From the NCBI GenBank assembly GCA_965208065.1, contig OZ242313.1, positions 2,170,001 to 2,234,000 on the forward strand: a DNA stretch of 64,000 nucleotides. Reading direction: 5' to 3'. Under the pieces are notes generated by a model. It did no database searches. It was not told where the DNA came from and saw only the letters and a list, made by a program, of their open reading frames with translations. The translations under genes were made by a program, and so were the position numbers. Source of the stretch: Bin103 sp002238925 (GTDB taxonomy: Bacteria; Spirochaetota; Spirochaetia; SZUA-6; Bin103). Positions 26,909 to 41,694 of the stretch are shown here, one piece after another (position 1 is the first letter of the stretch; the number at the start of each line of letters is the position of its first letter).

Positions 26909-26936
26909 TGTCACTTCCGTGTCGGGGGACTATATT
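26908..26936 (+). promoter_or_regulatory. promoter of rpmG, directly behind tRNA-Thr
   Basis: TTGTCA (26908-26913), a 17-base spacer and TATATT (26931-26936). The -35 box begins on the last base of the tRNA. The predicted start near 26943 gives rpmG a 30-base leader. Confidence 0.65.
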
Positions 26937-26972
26937 TCCGGTTCCGATACGAGGTGGAGAGATCTCCTAAGA

Positions 26973-27164
26973 ATGGCCAAGGCTAAGGTAGTCGAACTGG
27001 TGGCCCTGGAGTGCATACCGTGCTCCGAGGGGTCGAACGGTGTGCACCTGCGCAACTATACGACAACGAAGAACCGTCGTACGGTGCAGGGCAAGCTGGA
27101 GTTGAAGAAGTACTGTCCGCGTTGCCGGGTCCACACCAGGCACCGGGAGACGCGGGTAAAGTAG
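26973..27164 (+). CDS. rpmG: ribosomal protein L33
   Basis: The 63-residue 50S protein has two CxxC pairs (CIPC and CPRC), the zinc-binding form of L33, and the conserved YTTTKNRR segment. The start is the ATG at 26973; the frame is open upstream but a leader lies there. Its position between tRNA-Thr and tRNA-Trp, just ahead of secE-nusG, is a common bacterial order. Confidence 0.95.
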   Translation: MAKAKVVELVALECIPCSEGSNGVHLRNYTTTKNRRTVQGKLELKKYCPRCRVHTRHRETRVK

Positions 27165-27189
27165 GGCCCTCGGTTCCCGGACCCGGTCC

Positions 27190-27219
27190 GCGGCCCGTGT
27201 TACGGGAAATGCGGGCCGC
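27190..27219 (+). other. hairpin between rpmG and tRNA-Trp
   Basis: GCGGCCCG (27190-27197) pairs perfectly with CGGGCCGC (27212-27219) around a 14-base loop. It could be a processing or attenuation structure in a transcript joining rpmG to tRNA-Trp. There is no U-tract after it. Confidence 0.4.
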
Positions 27220-27269
27220 CGGCTGTCTCCAGATTGGGGCCGGGTGGCGGAGATCGTTTGCATCAGCAA

Positions 27270-27342
27270 AGGCCAGTAGCTCGAACGGCAGAGCGCCGGT
27301 CTCCAAAACCGGATGTTGCAGGTTCGAATCCTGCCTGGCCTG
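27270..27342 (+). tRNA. tRNA-Trp (CCA)
   Basis: A 73-nt cloverleaf: acceptor AGGCCAG paired with CTGGCCT, D-stem GCTC/GAGC, anticodon stem CCGGT/ACCGG with loop CTCCAAA (anticodon CCA), and T-stem GCAGG/CCTGC with the TTCGAAT loop. The discriminator base is G, as expected for bacterial tRNA-Trp. It precedes secE, a conserved arrangement. Confidence 0.97.
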
Positions 27343-27483
27343 GAGTGTGAGAACCGTTCCGACGCGGCCATCGAACCAACCGGCCGCGGTGGTGGCGGGG
27401 TTCGGATGGCGGCGCGGGGCCCGACGATGCAATTTGGCGGTGGGTTGCATGCAGCAGGGGATGCACCCCGCGAGTGAGGAGCT

Positions 27484-27663
27484 GTGAAGCGAATCGTTCA
27501 GTTTTTTCGCGAGAGTTACGCTGAGCTGCGCAAGGTGTCGTGGCCGAGCCGTGAGGAGGTTGGCAACTCAACCAGGATCGTTCTGATTTCCGTCGCGCTC
27601 ATTGCGTTGGCGCTGGGTTTCGTCGACTTCGTCTTCTTCCAGGCGATCGACCTGATTTTCTAG
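27484..27663 (+). CDS. secE: preprotein translocase subunit SecE
   Basis: This 59-residue protein starts at a GTG with a GAGGAG site just upstream. It has the SecE amphipathic helix (FFRESYAELRKVSWPSREE, with the conserved KVSWPSRE core) and a single transmembrane helix (about residues 32-53). It clamps SecY in the inner-membrane translocon. It lies between tRNA-Trp and nusG, its usual place. SecY itself is encoded at 54738-56060. Confidence 0.95.
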   Translation: MKRIVQFFRESYAELRKVSWPSREEVGNSTRIVLISVALIALALGFVDFVFFQAIDLIF

Positions 27664-27770
27664 TGGCGGGATCCGAAGGCGTGATGGTGCAGTGGCGGCA
27701 GCCGGGCTTTTTGGCCGGGCGGCGCCGAACCGGGCACGGGGTGGAGTGAGGAACCGAACAAGCGCGAGAC

Positions 27771-28325
27771 ATGGCAAAAAGCTGGTACGTGGTACATACC
27801 TATTCGGGCTACGAGAACAAGGTGCAGAAACACTTGACGCGGCTCATGGAGAGTCAGGAGTTCAAGGATCAGTTGTTTGACGTCAAGGTGCCCGAGGAAG
27901 AGGTGGTCGAGGTCAAGGACGGCAAGAAGAGGGTGACCTCGAAGAAGTTCCTGCCCGGCTACATTCTCCTGGAGATGGACCTCGGCGACGCGCGCTGGAA
28001 GGAGTTGACCACCTCCATCCGGCGCATCGACGGGGTGACCGCGTTCGTCGGCATGCAGACCGGGCGCAGACCGCAACCGATATCCGGCGACGAGGTGCGC
28101 TCCATTCTGCAGAAGTCGGGCGCCATCAAGACCGACCGCATGATCCGGCCGATGCAGACCTTCTCCATCGGCGAGGCGGTGCGGATAGTGGACGGTCCGT
28201 TCGAATCGTTCACCGGCACCGTCGAAGAGGTGAACCTGGAAAAGGCGAAGCTGCGCGTCTCGGTGGGTATTTTCGGACGCTCGACGCCGGTGGAGCTGGA
28301 ATTCCTGCAAGTGGAGAAGGTGTGA
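27771..28325 (+). CDS. nusG: transcription termination/antitermination factor NusG
   Basis: The 184-residue factor binds RNA polymerase and links it to Rho or to the ribosome. The N-terminal NGN domain begins KSWYVVHTYSGYENKV, and the KFLPGYILLEM segment follows. The C-terminal KOW domain carries VRIVDGPFESFTGTVEEVN. No large insertion is present in the NGN domain, unlike some other phyla. It precedes rplK by 50 bases. Confidence 0.96.
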   Translation: MAKSWYVVHTYSGYENKVQKHLTRLMESQEFKDQLFDVKVPEEEVVEVKDGKKRVTSKKFLPGYILLEMDLGDARWKELTTSIRRIDGVTAFVGMQTGRRPQPISGDEVRSILQKSGAIKTDRMIRPMQTFSIGEAVRIVDGPFESFTGTVEEVNLEKAKLRVSVGIFGRSTPVELEFLQVEKV

Positions 28326-28375
28326 CGGTGGAAACAGGTTATTTCACGTCGGCCACAGGATAAGGGAGGCTAAGA

Positions 28376-28807
28376 ATGGCGAAGAAAAGAGTCAACGCGG
28401 TAATCAAGCTGCAGGTTCCGGCCGGCCAGGCGACACCCGCGCCGCCGGTGGGCCCGGCGCTCGGTCCGCACGGCGTGAGCGCGCCGATGTTCGTGCAGCA
28501 GTTCAACGACCGTACCAAGAGTGAAGAGCAGGGTTTGACCATCCCGGTGGTGATCACGGTGTTCGCCGACCGCACCTTCAGCTTCGAGACCAAGACGCCG
28601 CCGGCGGCGGTGCTGATCAAGAAGGCAATCGGGCTGGACAGGGGCTCACCGGAATCCAACCGGGAAAAGGTCGGCTCCATCAGCCGCTCGGCGCTGGAGG
28701 AGATCGCGCAACGCAAGATGCAGGACCTGAACGCCAACGATCTGCAGGCCGCGGCCAAGGTCATCGCCGGGACCGCCCGCAGCATGGGCGTGACGGTGGA
28801 GGACTGA
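28376..28807 (+). CDS. rplK: ribosomal protein L11
   Basis: 143-residue 50S protein of the GTPase-associated centre. It has the proline-rich N-terminal domain (KLQVPAGQATPAPPVGPALGPHGV) that contacts translation factors and the C-terminal rRNA-binding domain ending in AGTARSMGVTVED. A GGGAGG site precedes the ATG. rplA follows after seven bases. Confidence 0.97.
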   Translation: MAKKRVNAVIKLQVPAGQATPAPPVGPALGPHGVSAPMFVQQFNDRTKSEEQGLTIPVVITVFADRTFSFETKTPPAAVLIKKAIGLDRGSPESNREKVGSISRSALEEIAQRKMQDLNANDLQAAAKVIAGTARSMGVTVED

Positions 28808-28814
28808 TCGCGCG

Positions 28815-29510
28815 ATGGCACGCAGCAAACGTTACCAGGCCGCGGCTCAACAGCGCGATTCCACGCGCACCTACGCGCTCGAGGAGGCGCTGGAGCTGGT
28901 CAAGAGCAACGCGTCGGCCAAGTTCGACGAAACCGTGGAGTGTCACATCAAGCTCAACATCCGCGGCAACCAGACCGTCCGCGACACCACCGTATTGCCG
29001 CACGGCTTCCAGGCCGAAAAGCGGATCCTGGTGTTTGCGCGCGGCGACAAGGCGGACGAGGCGCGGGCGGCGGGGGCCGTGCACGTGGGCGCCGAGGAAC
29101 TGGTCGAGAAGATCCGCGGCGGGTGGCTGGACTTCGACGTGGCCGTCGCCACCCCCGACATGATGCGCGACGTGGGCAAACTGGGACCGGTGCTCGGACG
29201 CCGCGGCCTGATGCCCAATCCGAAGACCCGCACCGTGACCAACGACCTCACCGCCGCGATTGCAGAGTTGCAACGCGGCAGGATAGAGTTCCGCGCCGAC
29301 CGTACCGGGGTCGTCCACATGGCGGTCGGCAAGGTGTCGATGGACGCCGGGTCGGTGAGTGACAACGTGAGCGCGCTGCTGGACGAGGTGGGCAAGCGGC
29401 GCCCGGCGGATCTGAAGGGCGTATTCGTCAGTTCCGTGGCGGTGAGTTCCACCATGGGACCCGGGTTCAAGGTGACGCCCGCCGAAGTCGCCGGCGCGGC
29501 GGCCGGGTAG
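28815..29510 (+). CDS. rplA: ribosomal protein L1
   Basis: 231-residue 50S stalk-base protein. Conserved segments include SNASAKFDETVECHIKLNI, TPDMMRDVGKLGPVLGRRGLMPNPKTRTVT and the C-terminal STMGPGFKV. L1 usually also represses translation of its own rplKA transcript; no L1-binding leader was checked here. The normal length and order (rplK-rplA-rplJ-rplL) are kept. Confidence 0.97.
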   Translation: MARSKRYQAAAQQRDSTRTYALEEALELVKSNASAKFDETVECHIKLNIRGNQTVRDTTVLPHGFQAEKRILVFARGDKADEARAAGAVHVGAEELVEKIRGGWLDFDVAVATPDMMRDVGKLGPVLGRRGLMPNPKTRTVTNDLTAAIAELQRGRIEFRADRTGVVHMAVGKVSMDAGSVSDNVSALLDEVGKRRPADLKGVFVSSVAVSSTMGPGFKVTPAEVAGAAAG

Positions 29511-29519
29511 GGGGGCACG

Positions 29520-30062
29520 ATGGCCAAGGGTGTACAGCAATACAAGATCGATCGCGTTGCGGCGCTCAAGGAAGCGTTCGAAGAGTCCCCGACGCTGTTC
29601 TTCTCCGACTACCGGGGGCTGACCGTCGGTCAGATCACCGAGTTGCGCGGGCAGCTTCGCCAGAATGACGCGCGCTACGCGGTGGTCAAGAACCGCTACA
29701 CCAAGATCGCCCTGCGCGAACTCGGGCGCGACGGCGCCGATCCGTTTCTGGTTGGCCCGACCGCGGTGGCGCTGGTGCGCGGCGACGCCGTGGCGGTGTC
29801 CAAGGCGCTGCTCGACTTCGGGCGCAGCGCGCCGGTCGAGGTGAAGGGCGGCTACGTCGACGGCAAGATAATTGGCGCACAGGAGGTGGTCGCACTGTCG
29901 CGGCTGCCGAACCGGGAGCAACTGCTGGCGATGCTGCTTTCGGCAATGCATGGTCCGGTACGCGGTCTGGCTACCGTGCTGAACGCGTCGGTAGGACGCG
30001 TTGCACGGGTGCTGCAGGCGGTGGCGGACCAGAAGGCTGAGCAAACGAACACCGAATCGTGA
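29520..30062 (+). CDS. rplJ: ribosomal protein L10
   Basis: 180-residue base of the L7/L12 stalk. It has the N-terminal rRNA-binding region (FFSDYRGLTVGQITELRGQLR, VVKNRYTKIAL) and a C-terminal helix (ATVLNASVGRVARVLQAVADQK) that binds L7/L12 dimers. It starts nine bases after rplA, so the long L10 leader found ahead of rplJ in enterics is absent. Confidence 0.96.
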   Translation: MAKGVQQYKIDRVAALKEAFEESPTLFFSDYRGLTVGQITELRGQLRQNDARYAVVKNRYTKIALRELGRDGADPFLVGPTAVALVRGDAVAVSKALLDFGRSAPVEVKGGYVDGKIIGAQEVVALSRLPNREQLLAMLLSAMHGPVRGLATVLNASVGRVARVLQAVADQKAEQTNTES

Positions 30063-30093
30063 ATGTACGGGAACAAGTCAATTCCTAAATCAC

Positions 30094-30132
30094 GTTGTAA
30101 ATCGGCGTCGTAAATCGGCGTTGTAATCATAA
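30094..30132 (+). repeat. 13-bp tandem repeats between rplJ and rplL
   Basis: GTTGTAAATCGGC (30094-30106) and GTCGTAAATCGGC (30107-30119) are followed by a third, diverged copy starting GTTGTAATCAT. The tract is A/T-rich against a GC-rich background. A CATAAT (30128-30133) could act as a -10 box, but no good -35 is spaced to match. Confidence 0.7.
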
Positions 30133-30164
30133 TGCAAATCACTAAGCAGAGGGAGAGTGAACAG

Positions 30165-30551
30165 ATGGCTGCAATTTCAAGTGAGCAGATTCTAGATGCG
30201 ATTTCGGGCATGACCGTGCTCGAGGTCTCCGAACTGGTGAAGGCGTTCGAGGACAAGTTCGGCGTCAGTGCGGCGGCCCCGGTGGCGGTTGCCGCCGCTC
30301 CGGCCGGCGGCGAAGCGGCCGAGGAAGAGGAGGAGCAGACCGAGTTCACGGTGCTGCTCAAGGGCTTCGACGCGGGCAAGAAGATCCCGATCATCAAGGA
30401 GGTCCGCGCCATCACCGGCCTCGGCCTCAAGGAGGCGAAGACGCTCGTCGAAGAGCAGGATCGCCCGATCAAGGAAGCGGTGTCCAAGGAGGAGGCACAG
30501 AAGCTGAAGGAGCAGTTGGAGACTGCCGGCGGCACCGTGGAGGTGCAGTAA
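30165..30551 (+). CDS. rplL: ribosomal protein L7/L12
   Basis: 128-residue stalk protein that recruits translation GTPases. It has the N-terminal dimerisation domain (SSEQILDAISGMTVLEVSELVKAFEDKFG), an Ala-rich hinge carrying a run of five Glu, and the C-terminal factor-binding domain (KIPIIKEVRAITGLGLKEAKTLVE). The ATG at 30165 is preferred over 30132 because a GGGAGA site lies just ahead and the family starts there. Confidence 0.97.
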   Translation: MAAISSEQILDAISGMTVLEVSELVKAFEDKFGVSAAAPVAVAAAPAGGEAAEEEEEQTEFTVLLKGFDAGKKIPIIKEVRAITGLGLKEAKTLVEEQDRPIKEAVSKEEAQKLKEQLETAGGTVEVQ

Positions 30552-30580
30552 ACGTCTCTTCTCCGCATCAGTAGCCTGTC

Positions 30581-30601
30581 CCGGCGGCGATGCGCCGCCG
30601 G
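30581..30601 (+). promoter_or_regulatory. hairpin between rplL and rpoB
   Basis: A perfect eight-base-pair stem CCGGCGGC/GCCGCCGG with loop GATGC lies 30 bases after rplL. Lacking a U-tract, it is more likely a partial attenuator or RNA-processing site that sets the stalk-protein to polymerase ratio, as described at the equivalent place in enterics. Confidence 0.45.
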
Positions 30602-30702
30602 ATCCGCGCCCCCCAACCGCGTGCGTACCGCGTGCGCGGCTTCTTGCGGTATCGGTGCGCCCGGGCGACGGGCGTAGCCGGTAACCGGTCTCCAGGAGTC
30701 AT

Positions 30703-34260
<3,558 letters not shown>

Positions 34261-34273
34261 CAGGAGGAAACCC

Positions 34274-38632
<4,359 letters not shown>

Positions 38633-38686
38633 GTTGCCTCGAGGCGGGCATGCGCCGGCGGCGCGGTGAATACTGAGAGCCAATTG

Positions 38687-38824
38687 CGCTGTTCGTAATT
38701 GCCATGGAGGCAATGAGATAGGAGTTGGGCGAATTTTCTTTACCCCACGACCGAGGTGATTTCGCTGTCCGAAAGTACAATGCAGGCGATGAGATGGCAC
38801 GGGAGGGGATTTATTACCCCACAA
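38687..38824 (+). repeat. degenerate 60-bp direct repeat at the left end of the IS
   Basis: Copy A (38687-38750) and copy B (38763-38824) both run CGCTGT..CG...., then a GGC-ATGAGAT core, and end in TTACCCCAC-A. Copy A begins inside the terminal inverted repeat. They may be repeated transposase-binding sites or the remains of a second, nested IS end. Confidence 0.6.
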
Positions 38825-38903
38825 GCTGCGCGAGCGCCGCAGCATGCAGCGCGCCGCTGGAAACGCCCCGATGATACATCGTAAATATTTATCTACAAAA
38901 TAA

Positions 38904-38932
38904 TTGACGGCTCTCCTGTAACTCGCCACAAT
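38904..38932 (+). promoter_or_regulatory. transposase promoter
   Basis: TTGACG (38904-38909), a 17-base spacer and CACAAT (38927-38932), preceded by an A/T-rich stretch (38880-38903). The start near 38939 gives a 31-base leader with an AGGAG site before the ATG at 38970. Confidence 0.55.
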
Positions 38933-38969
38933 GGCCAGTGAACACCAATTCACAACAGGAGAACCGCCG

Positions 38970-40301
38970 ATGGCTACTATATCAGAACCTTTCCTTTTCC
39001 GTTGGGACTGCCTCGACCAGCTCGGTGATCTCGAGCGTCTGAAGCTGGTGCTCGACGTCCTCCCCGACGAATCGTTGATGCAACTGCTGGAAACCGGGCG
39101 CGGGTGCGGGCGCAACGATTACCCGGTGCGCCCGATGTGGAACTCGCTGATCGCCGGCTTCGTGTTCCAACATCCCAGCATCGCCGCCCTGCGGCGCGAG
39201 TTGCTGCGCAACGGACAGTTGCGAGACCTGTGCGGGTTCGACCCGTTCGCGGGCGCGGCGGCGGTGCCCAGCGAATTCGCCTACACCCGCTTTCAGCACC
39301 AAGTGCGCAAGCAGCAAGGGCAGGTCGATGAGATGTTCCACCGCGCCCTCGACGAACTCCGGATCGAGCTACCGGATCTGGGCCTGGTACAGGCGCTGGA
39401 CGGCAAGGAGTTGCACTCCCTGGCCAAGGGCGAGAGCAGCTATCCGCTGCCCAAGGATAAGGGAAAGCAAGACACCGACGGGCGCCGCGACCGGGATGCC
39501 GACTGGGGCGTCAAGGGCTCGGGCAAGAAGAAACACTACTGGTTCGGCTACCTGTTGCACCTGGTGGTGGACGCCACCTACGAATTGCCGCTGGCGTTCG
39601 AGGTCACCAAGGCGTCGACCGGTGAGCAGCCGCAGGCGCAGCGGCTGCTTGATCAGATGCACGAGCGTCATCCCGAACTGCTGGAACGGTGCGGTCGCAT
39701 GAGCGCCGACAAGGGCTACGACGACCACAAGCTGATCAACCGGCTGTGGCAACAACATCAGATCAAGCCGATCATCGACGTGCGCAATTGCTGGCAGGAC
39801 GGGGAGCACGAAGAAGACGGCGTGGTCACCAAGCTGGTGAGCGGCCAGGACAACGTGATCTATACCTTCGACGGCCAAGTCTCCTGCGTGTGCCCGCAGA
39901 CCGGCACCGAACACCGCATGGCGTACGGCGGCTTCGAGCGCGATCGCGAGACGCTCAAGTACCGCTGTCCGGCGCGCTACTCGGGGATCACCTGCGCGGG
40001 AATGGATCAGTGTCCGGTGAGCGACGCGGTGCGCATCCCGCTGGGCGAGGATCGGCGCGTGTTCACGCCGGTGGCGCGTTCCAGCTACCGGTGGCAGGAC
40101 TACTACGACGAGCGCGGTGCGGTGGAGCGGGTCAACAGCCGGTTGGCGGGCGGGTTCGGATTCGAGCGTCCGGGCATCCGCGGGCTGGCGAAGATGCACC
40201 TGCGCGTCACCATGGCGATGACGATCATGCTGGCGATGGCCCTGGGGCGCATCCGGGCTGGCCAACCTGAGCACCTGCGGAGTCTGGTCAGACCCGCCTG
40301 A
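38970..40301 (+). CDS. DDE transposase (IS4/IS5-superfamily, IS1182-like)
   Basis: The 443-residue protein has an N-terminal domain like the InsH/DUF772 type (YPVRPMWNSLIAGFVFQHPSI) and a DDE core: Asp144 in QALDGKEL, Asp247 in SADKGYDD and Glu386 in ERGAVERVNSRL. A Cys cluster (306, 308, 333, 342, 348) lies between the second Asp and the Glu, as in IS1182-like transposases. The ATG at 38970 has an AGGAG site about eight bases upstream; an earlier ATG at 38931 overlaps the promoter. The frame is intact, so the element may be active. The exact IS family is not certain. Confidence 0.85.
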   Translation: MATISEPFLFRWDCLDQLGDLERLKLVLDVLPDESLMQLLETGRGCGRNDYPVRPMWNSLIAGFVFQHPSIAALRRELLRNGQLRDLCGFDPFAGAAAVPSEFAYTRFQHQVRKQQGQVDEMFHRALDELRIELPDLGLVQALDGKELHSLAKGESSYPLPKDKGKQDTDGRRDRDADWGVKGSGKKKHYWFGYLLHLVVDATYELPLAFEVTKASTGEQPQAQRLLDQMHERHPELLERCGRMSADKGYDDHKLINRLWQQHQIKPIIDVRNCWQDGEHEEDGVVTKLVSGQDNVIYTFDGQVSCVCPQTGTEHRMAYGGFERDRETLKYRCPARYSGITCAGMDQCPVSDAVRIPLGEDRRVFTPVARSSYRWQDYYDERGAVERVNSRLAGGFGFERPGIRGLAKMHLRVTMAMTIMLAMALGRIRAGQPEHLRSLVRPA

Positions 40302-40320
40302 CCGGCGACACTCGCCGGTC
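40300..40320 (+). terminator. hairpin at the transposase stop codon
   Basis: A nine-base-pair stem GACCGGCGA/TCGCCGGTC with a CAC loop overlaps the TGA stop. No U-tract follows, so termination may be partial; it could instead protect rpsL from read-through or stabilise the transcript. Confidence 0.45.
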
Positions 40321-40566
40321 ACCAGAGAAAACTCACATCCCGCCGACCGCAAGCCGGCACCGGTCCGCCCTGAGCGGTCCGTGCACACCACTGGTGAGCC
40401 TGATTTCGCCTCGGCGAGAGTCCCGGACCACCGATTCTGACCGCGTCCGGCGCATGGAAACCGCCAGCGCGGCCGCCTACGGCCCGTCCGCATCGCCGCC
40501 GGCGCCGATCATTCGTCCAACCGCGCTGAAAACCCTACAGCGCAATTGCCTCACTGACGGTCGGGG

Positions 40567-40595
40567 TTGACCTTTCGGTGTCGCTCGTCTACCTT
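40567..40595 (+). promoter_or_regulatory. promoter of the str operon (rpsL)
   Basis: TTGACC (40567-40572), a 17-base spacer and TACCTT (40590-40595), starting 18 bases outside the right IS arm. Transcription would begin near 40602, giving rpsL a leader of about 190 bases. I see no defined structure in that leader (40602-40793). Confidence 0.6.
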
Positions 40596-40793
40596 AAGTG
40601 CCGCACTTTCGCGGCAGGCTGTTTGTCGCGCGGCAGTGCCCCGTCGCCACACCTGTTCGCCCAAACCAGGCAGGCATCCCGGTCACGGTAGTGAAACCCG
40701 TCGAAAGGGGCGTGAGGCGGTCCGTTGCGAGAATATCGCGGCCGCCGCGGATAGTGTGTGTCGCCGAGCACGAGGAAGGGAAAGGTACGAAAC

Positions 40794-41168
40794 ATGCCGA
40801 CGATCAACCAGCTCATTCGCAAGGGTCGCAAGCGGCCTTACAACAAGTCGAAGTCGCCGGCACTGCAGTCGTGTCCGCAGAAGCGCGGCGTGTGCACCCA
40901 GGTGCGCACCATCACGCCGCGCAAGCCGAATTCCGCGCTGCGCAAGGTGGCACGCGTTCGCCTGTCCAACAATATCGAAGTGAACGCCTACATTCCCGGA
41001 ATCGGGCACACCTTGCAGGAGCACTCGGTGGTGCTGATTCGCGGCGGCAGAGTGAAGGATCTGGCCGGGGTCAGGTATCACGTGGTGCGTGGCACCAAGG
41101 ACACGCTCGGCGTCGAGGACCGGCGCAAGGCGCGTTCGAAATACGGCACCAAGCGGCCGAAGGTATAG
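40794..41168 (+). CDS. rpsL: ribosomal protein S12
   Basis: 124-residue decoding-centre protein. It has the GVCTQVRTITPRKPNSALRKV loop and the EHSVVLIRGGRVKDL segment. Two classical streptomycin positions differ from most bacteria: residue 43 is Arg (codon CGC) instead of Lys, and residue 91 is Ala (GCC) instead of Pro; Lys88 and Asp89 are kept. Changes at these sites cause streptomycin resistance or dependence in other bacteria, so the ribosome is probably insensitive. The ATG at 40794 is chosen by the conserved MPTINQL start. Confidence 0.97.
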   Translation: MPTINQLIRKGRKRPYNKSKSPALQSCPQKRGVCTQVRTITPRKPNSALRKVARVRLSNNIEVNAYIPGIGHTLQEHSVVLIRGGRVKDLAGVRYHVVRGTKDTLGVEDRRKARSKYGTKRPKV

Positions 41169-41182
41169 CGGAGGAAAGCGAG

Positions 41183-41653
41183 ATGCCACGCCGCGGAAAC
41201 ACCAGGAAACGTCCCGATCCGATCGATCCCAAGTACCGCAACGTCACCGCGGGCAGGTTCATCAATGCAATGATGACGCGCGGCAAGCGATCGACCGCCA
41301 CACGCGCGCTGTACGACGCGTTCGACATCATCGAGAAGCGCATGAACCGCGATCCGCTTGAGGTGTTTCTGAAGGCGGTGGAGAATGCCAAGCCGTTGCT
41401 GGAAGTGAAGTCGCGGCGGGTCGGCGGCTCCACCTACCAGGTGCCGGTCGAAGTGCGCGAGTCGCGCCGCGATGCGCTGGCAATCCGCTGGCTGATCCAG
41501 TTCTCCAAGCAGCGGCGCGGGCGGGCAATGACCGCGGGCCTGAGCGCGGAGTTGATGGATGCCTTCAATGAGACCGGGGCGGCCGTGAAGAAGAAAGAGG
41601 ATACGCACCGGATGGCGGAGGCGAACAAGGCGTTCGCCCACTACCGCTGGTAG
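41183..41653 (+). CDS. rpsG: ribosomal protein S7
   Basis: 156-residue 30S head-assembly protein. It shows RRGNTRKRPDPIDPKY, FINAMMTRGKRSTA, GGSTYQVPVEVRESRRDALAIRWL and the C-terminal EDTHRMAEANKAFAHYRW, which contacts the E-site tRNA. A GGAGG site lies ahead of the ATG at 41183; the long open frame upstream crosses rpsL and is spurious. It sits 14 bases after rpsL and 41 bases before fusA. Confidence 0.97.
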   Translation: MPRRGNTRKRPDPIDPKYRNVTAGRFINAMMTRGKRSTATRALYDAFDIIEKRMNRDPLEVFLKAVENAKPLLEVKSRRVGGSTYQVPVEVRESRRDALAIRWLIQFSKQRRGRAMTAGLSAELMDAFNETGAAVKKKEDTHRMAEANKAFAHYRW

Positions 41654-41694
41654 GGCACGGTCACGGGCTGGAAAAACGGAACGAAAGCAGAACA

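Larger units (their letters stand above)
38681..40548 (+). mobile_element. insertion sequence (DDE transposase, about 1.87 kb) between rpoC and rpsL
   Basis: A perfect 12-base inverted repeat, CAATTGCGCTGT at 38681-38692 and its complement at 40537-40548, brackets one transposase gene, its promoter and a 3' hairpin. Outside the arms both ends carry a GAG-like extension, and an ACT triplet lies on each side (38673-38675 and 40553-40555), which may be a 3-bp target duplication; that boundary is tentative. The left 288 bases hold no gene but a degenerate direct repeat. The right 235 bases after the stop hold one hairpin and nothing else I can name. Confidence 0.65.

Noticed and set aside
27664..27770. 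A terminator at GGGCTTTTTGG between secE and nusG
   Set aside because: No complementary arm precedes the T-run, so no hairpin can form.
38673..40555. Firm call of a 3-bp ACT target-site duplication
   Set aside because: The arms differ in length by two bases outside the 12-base core, so the exact ends cannot be fixed from one copy; kept only as a possibility.
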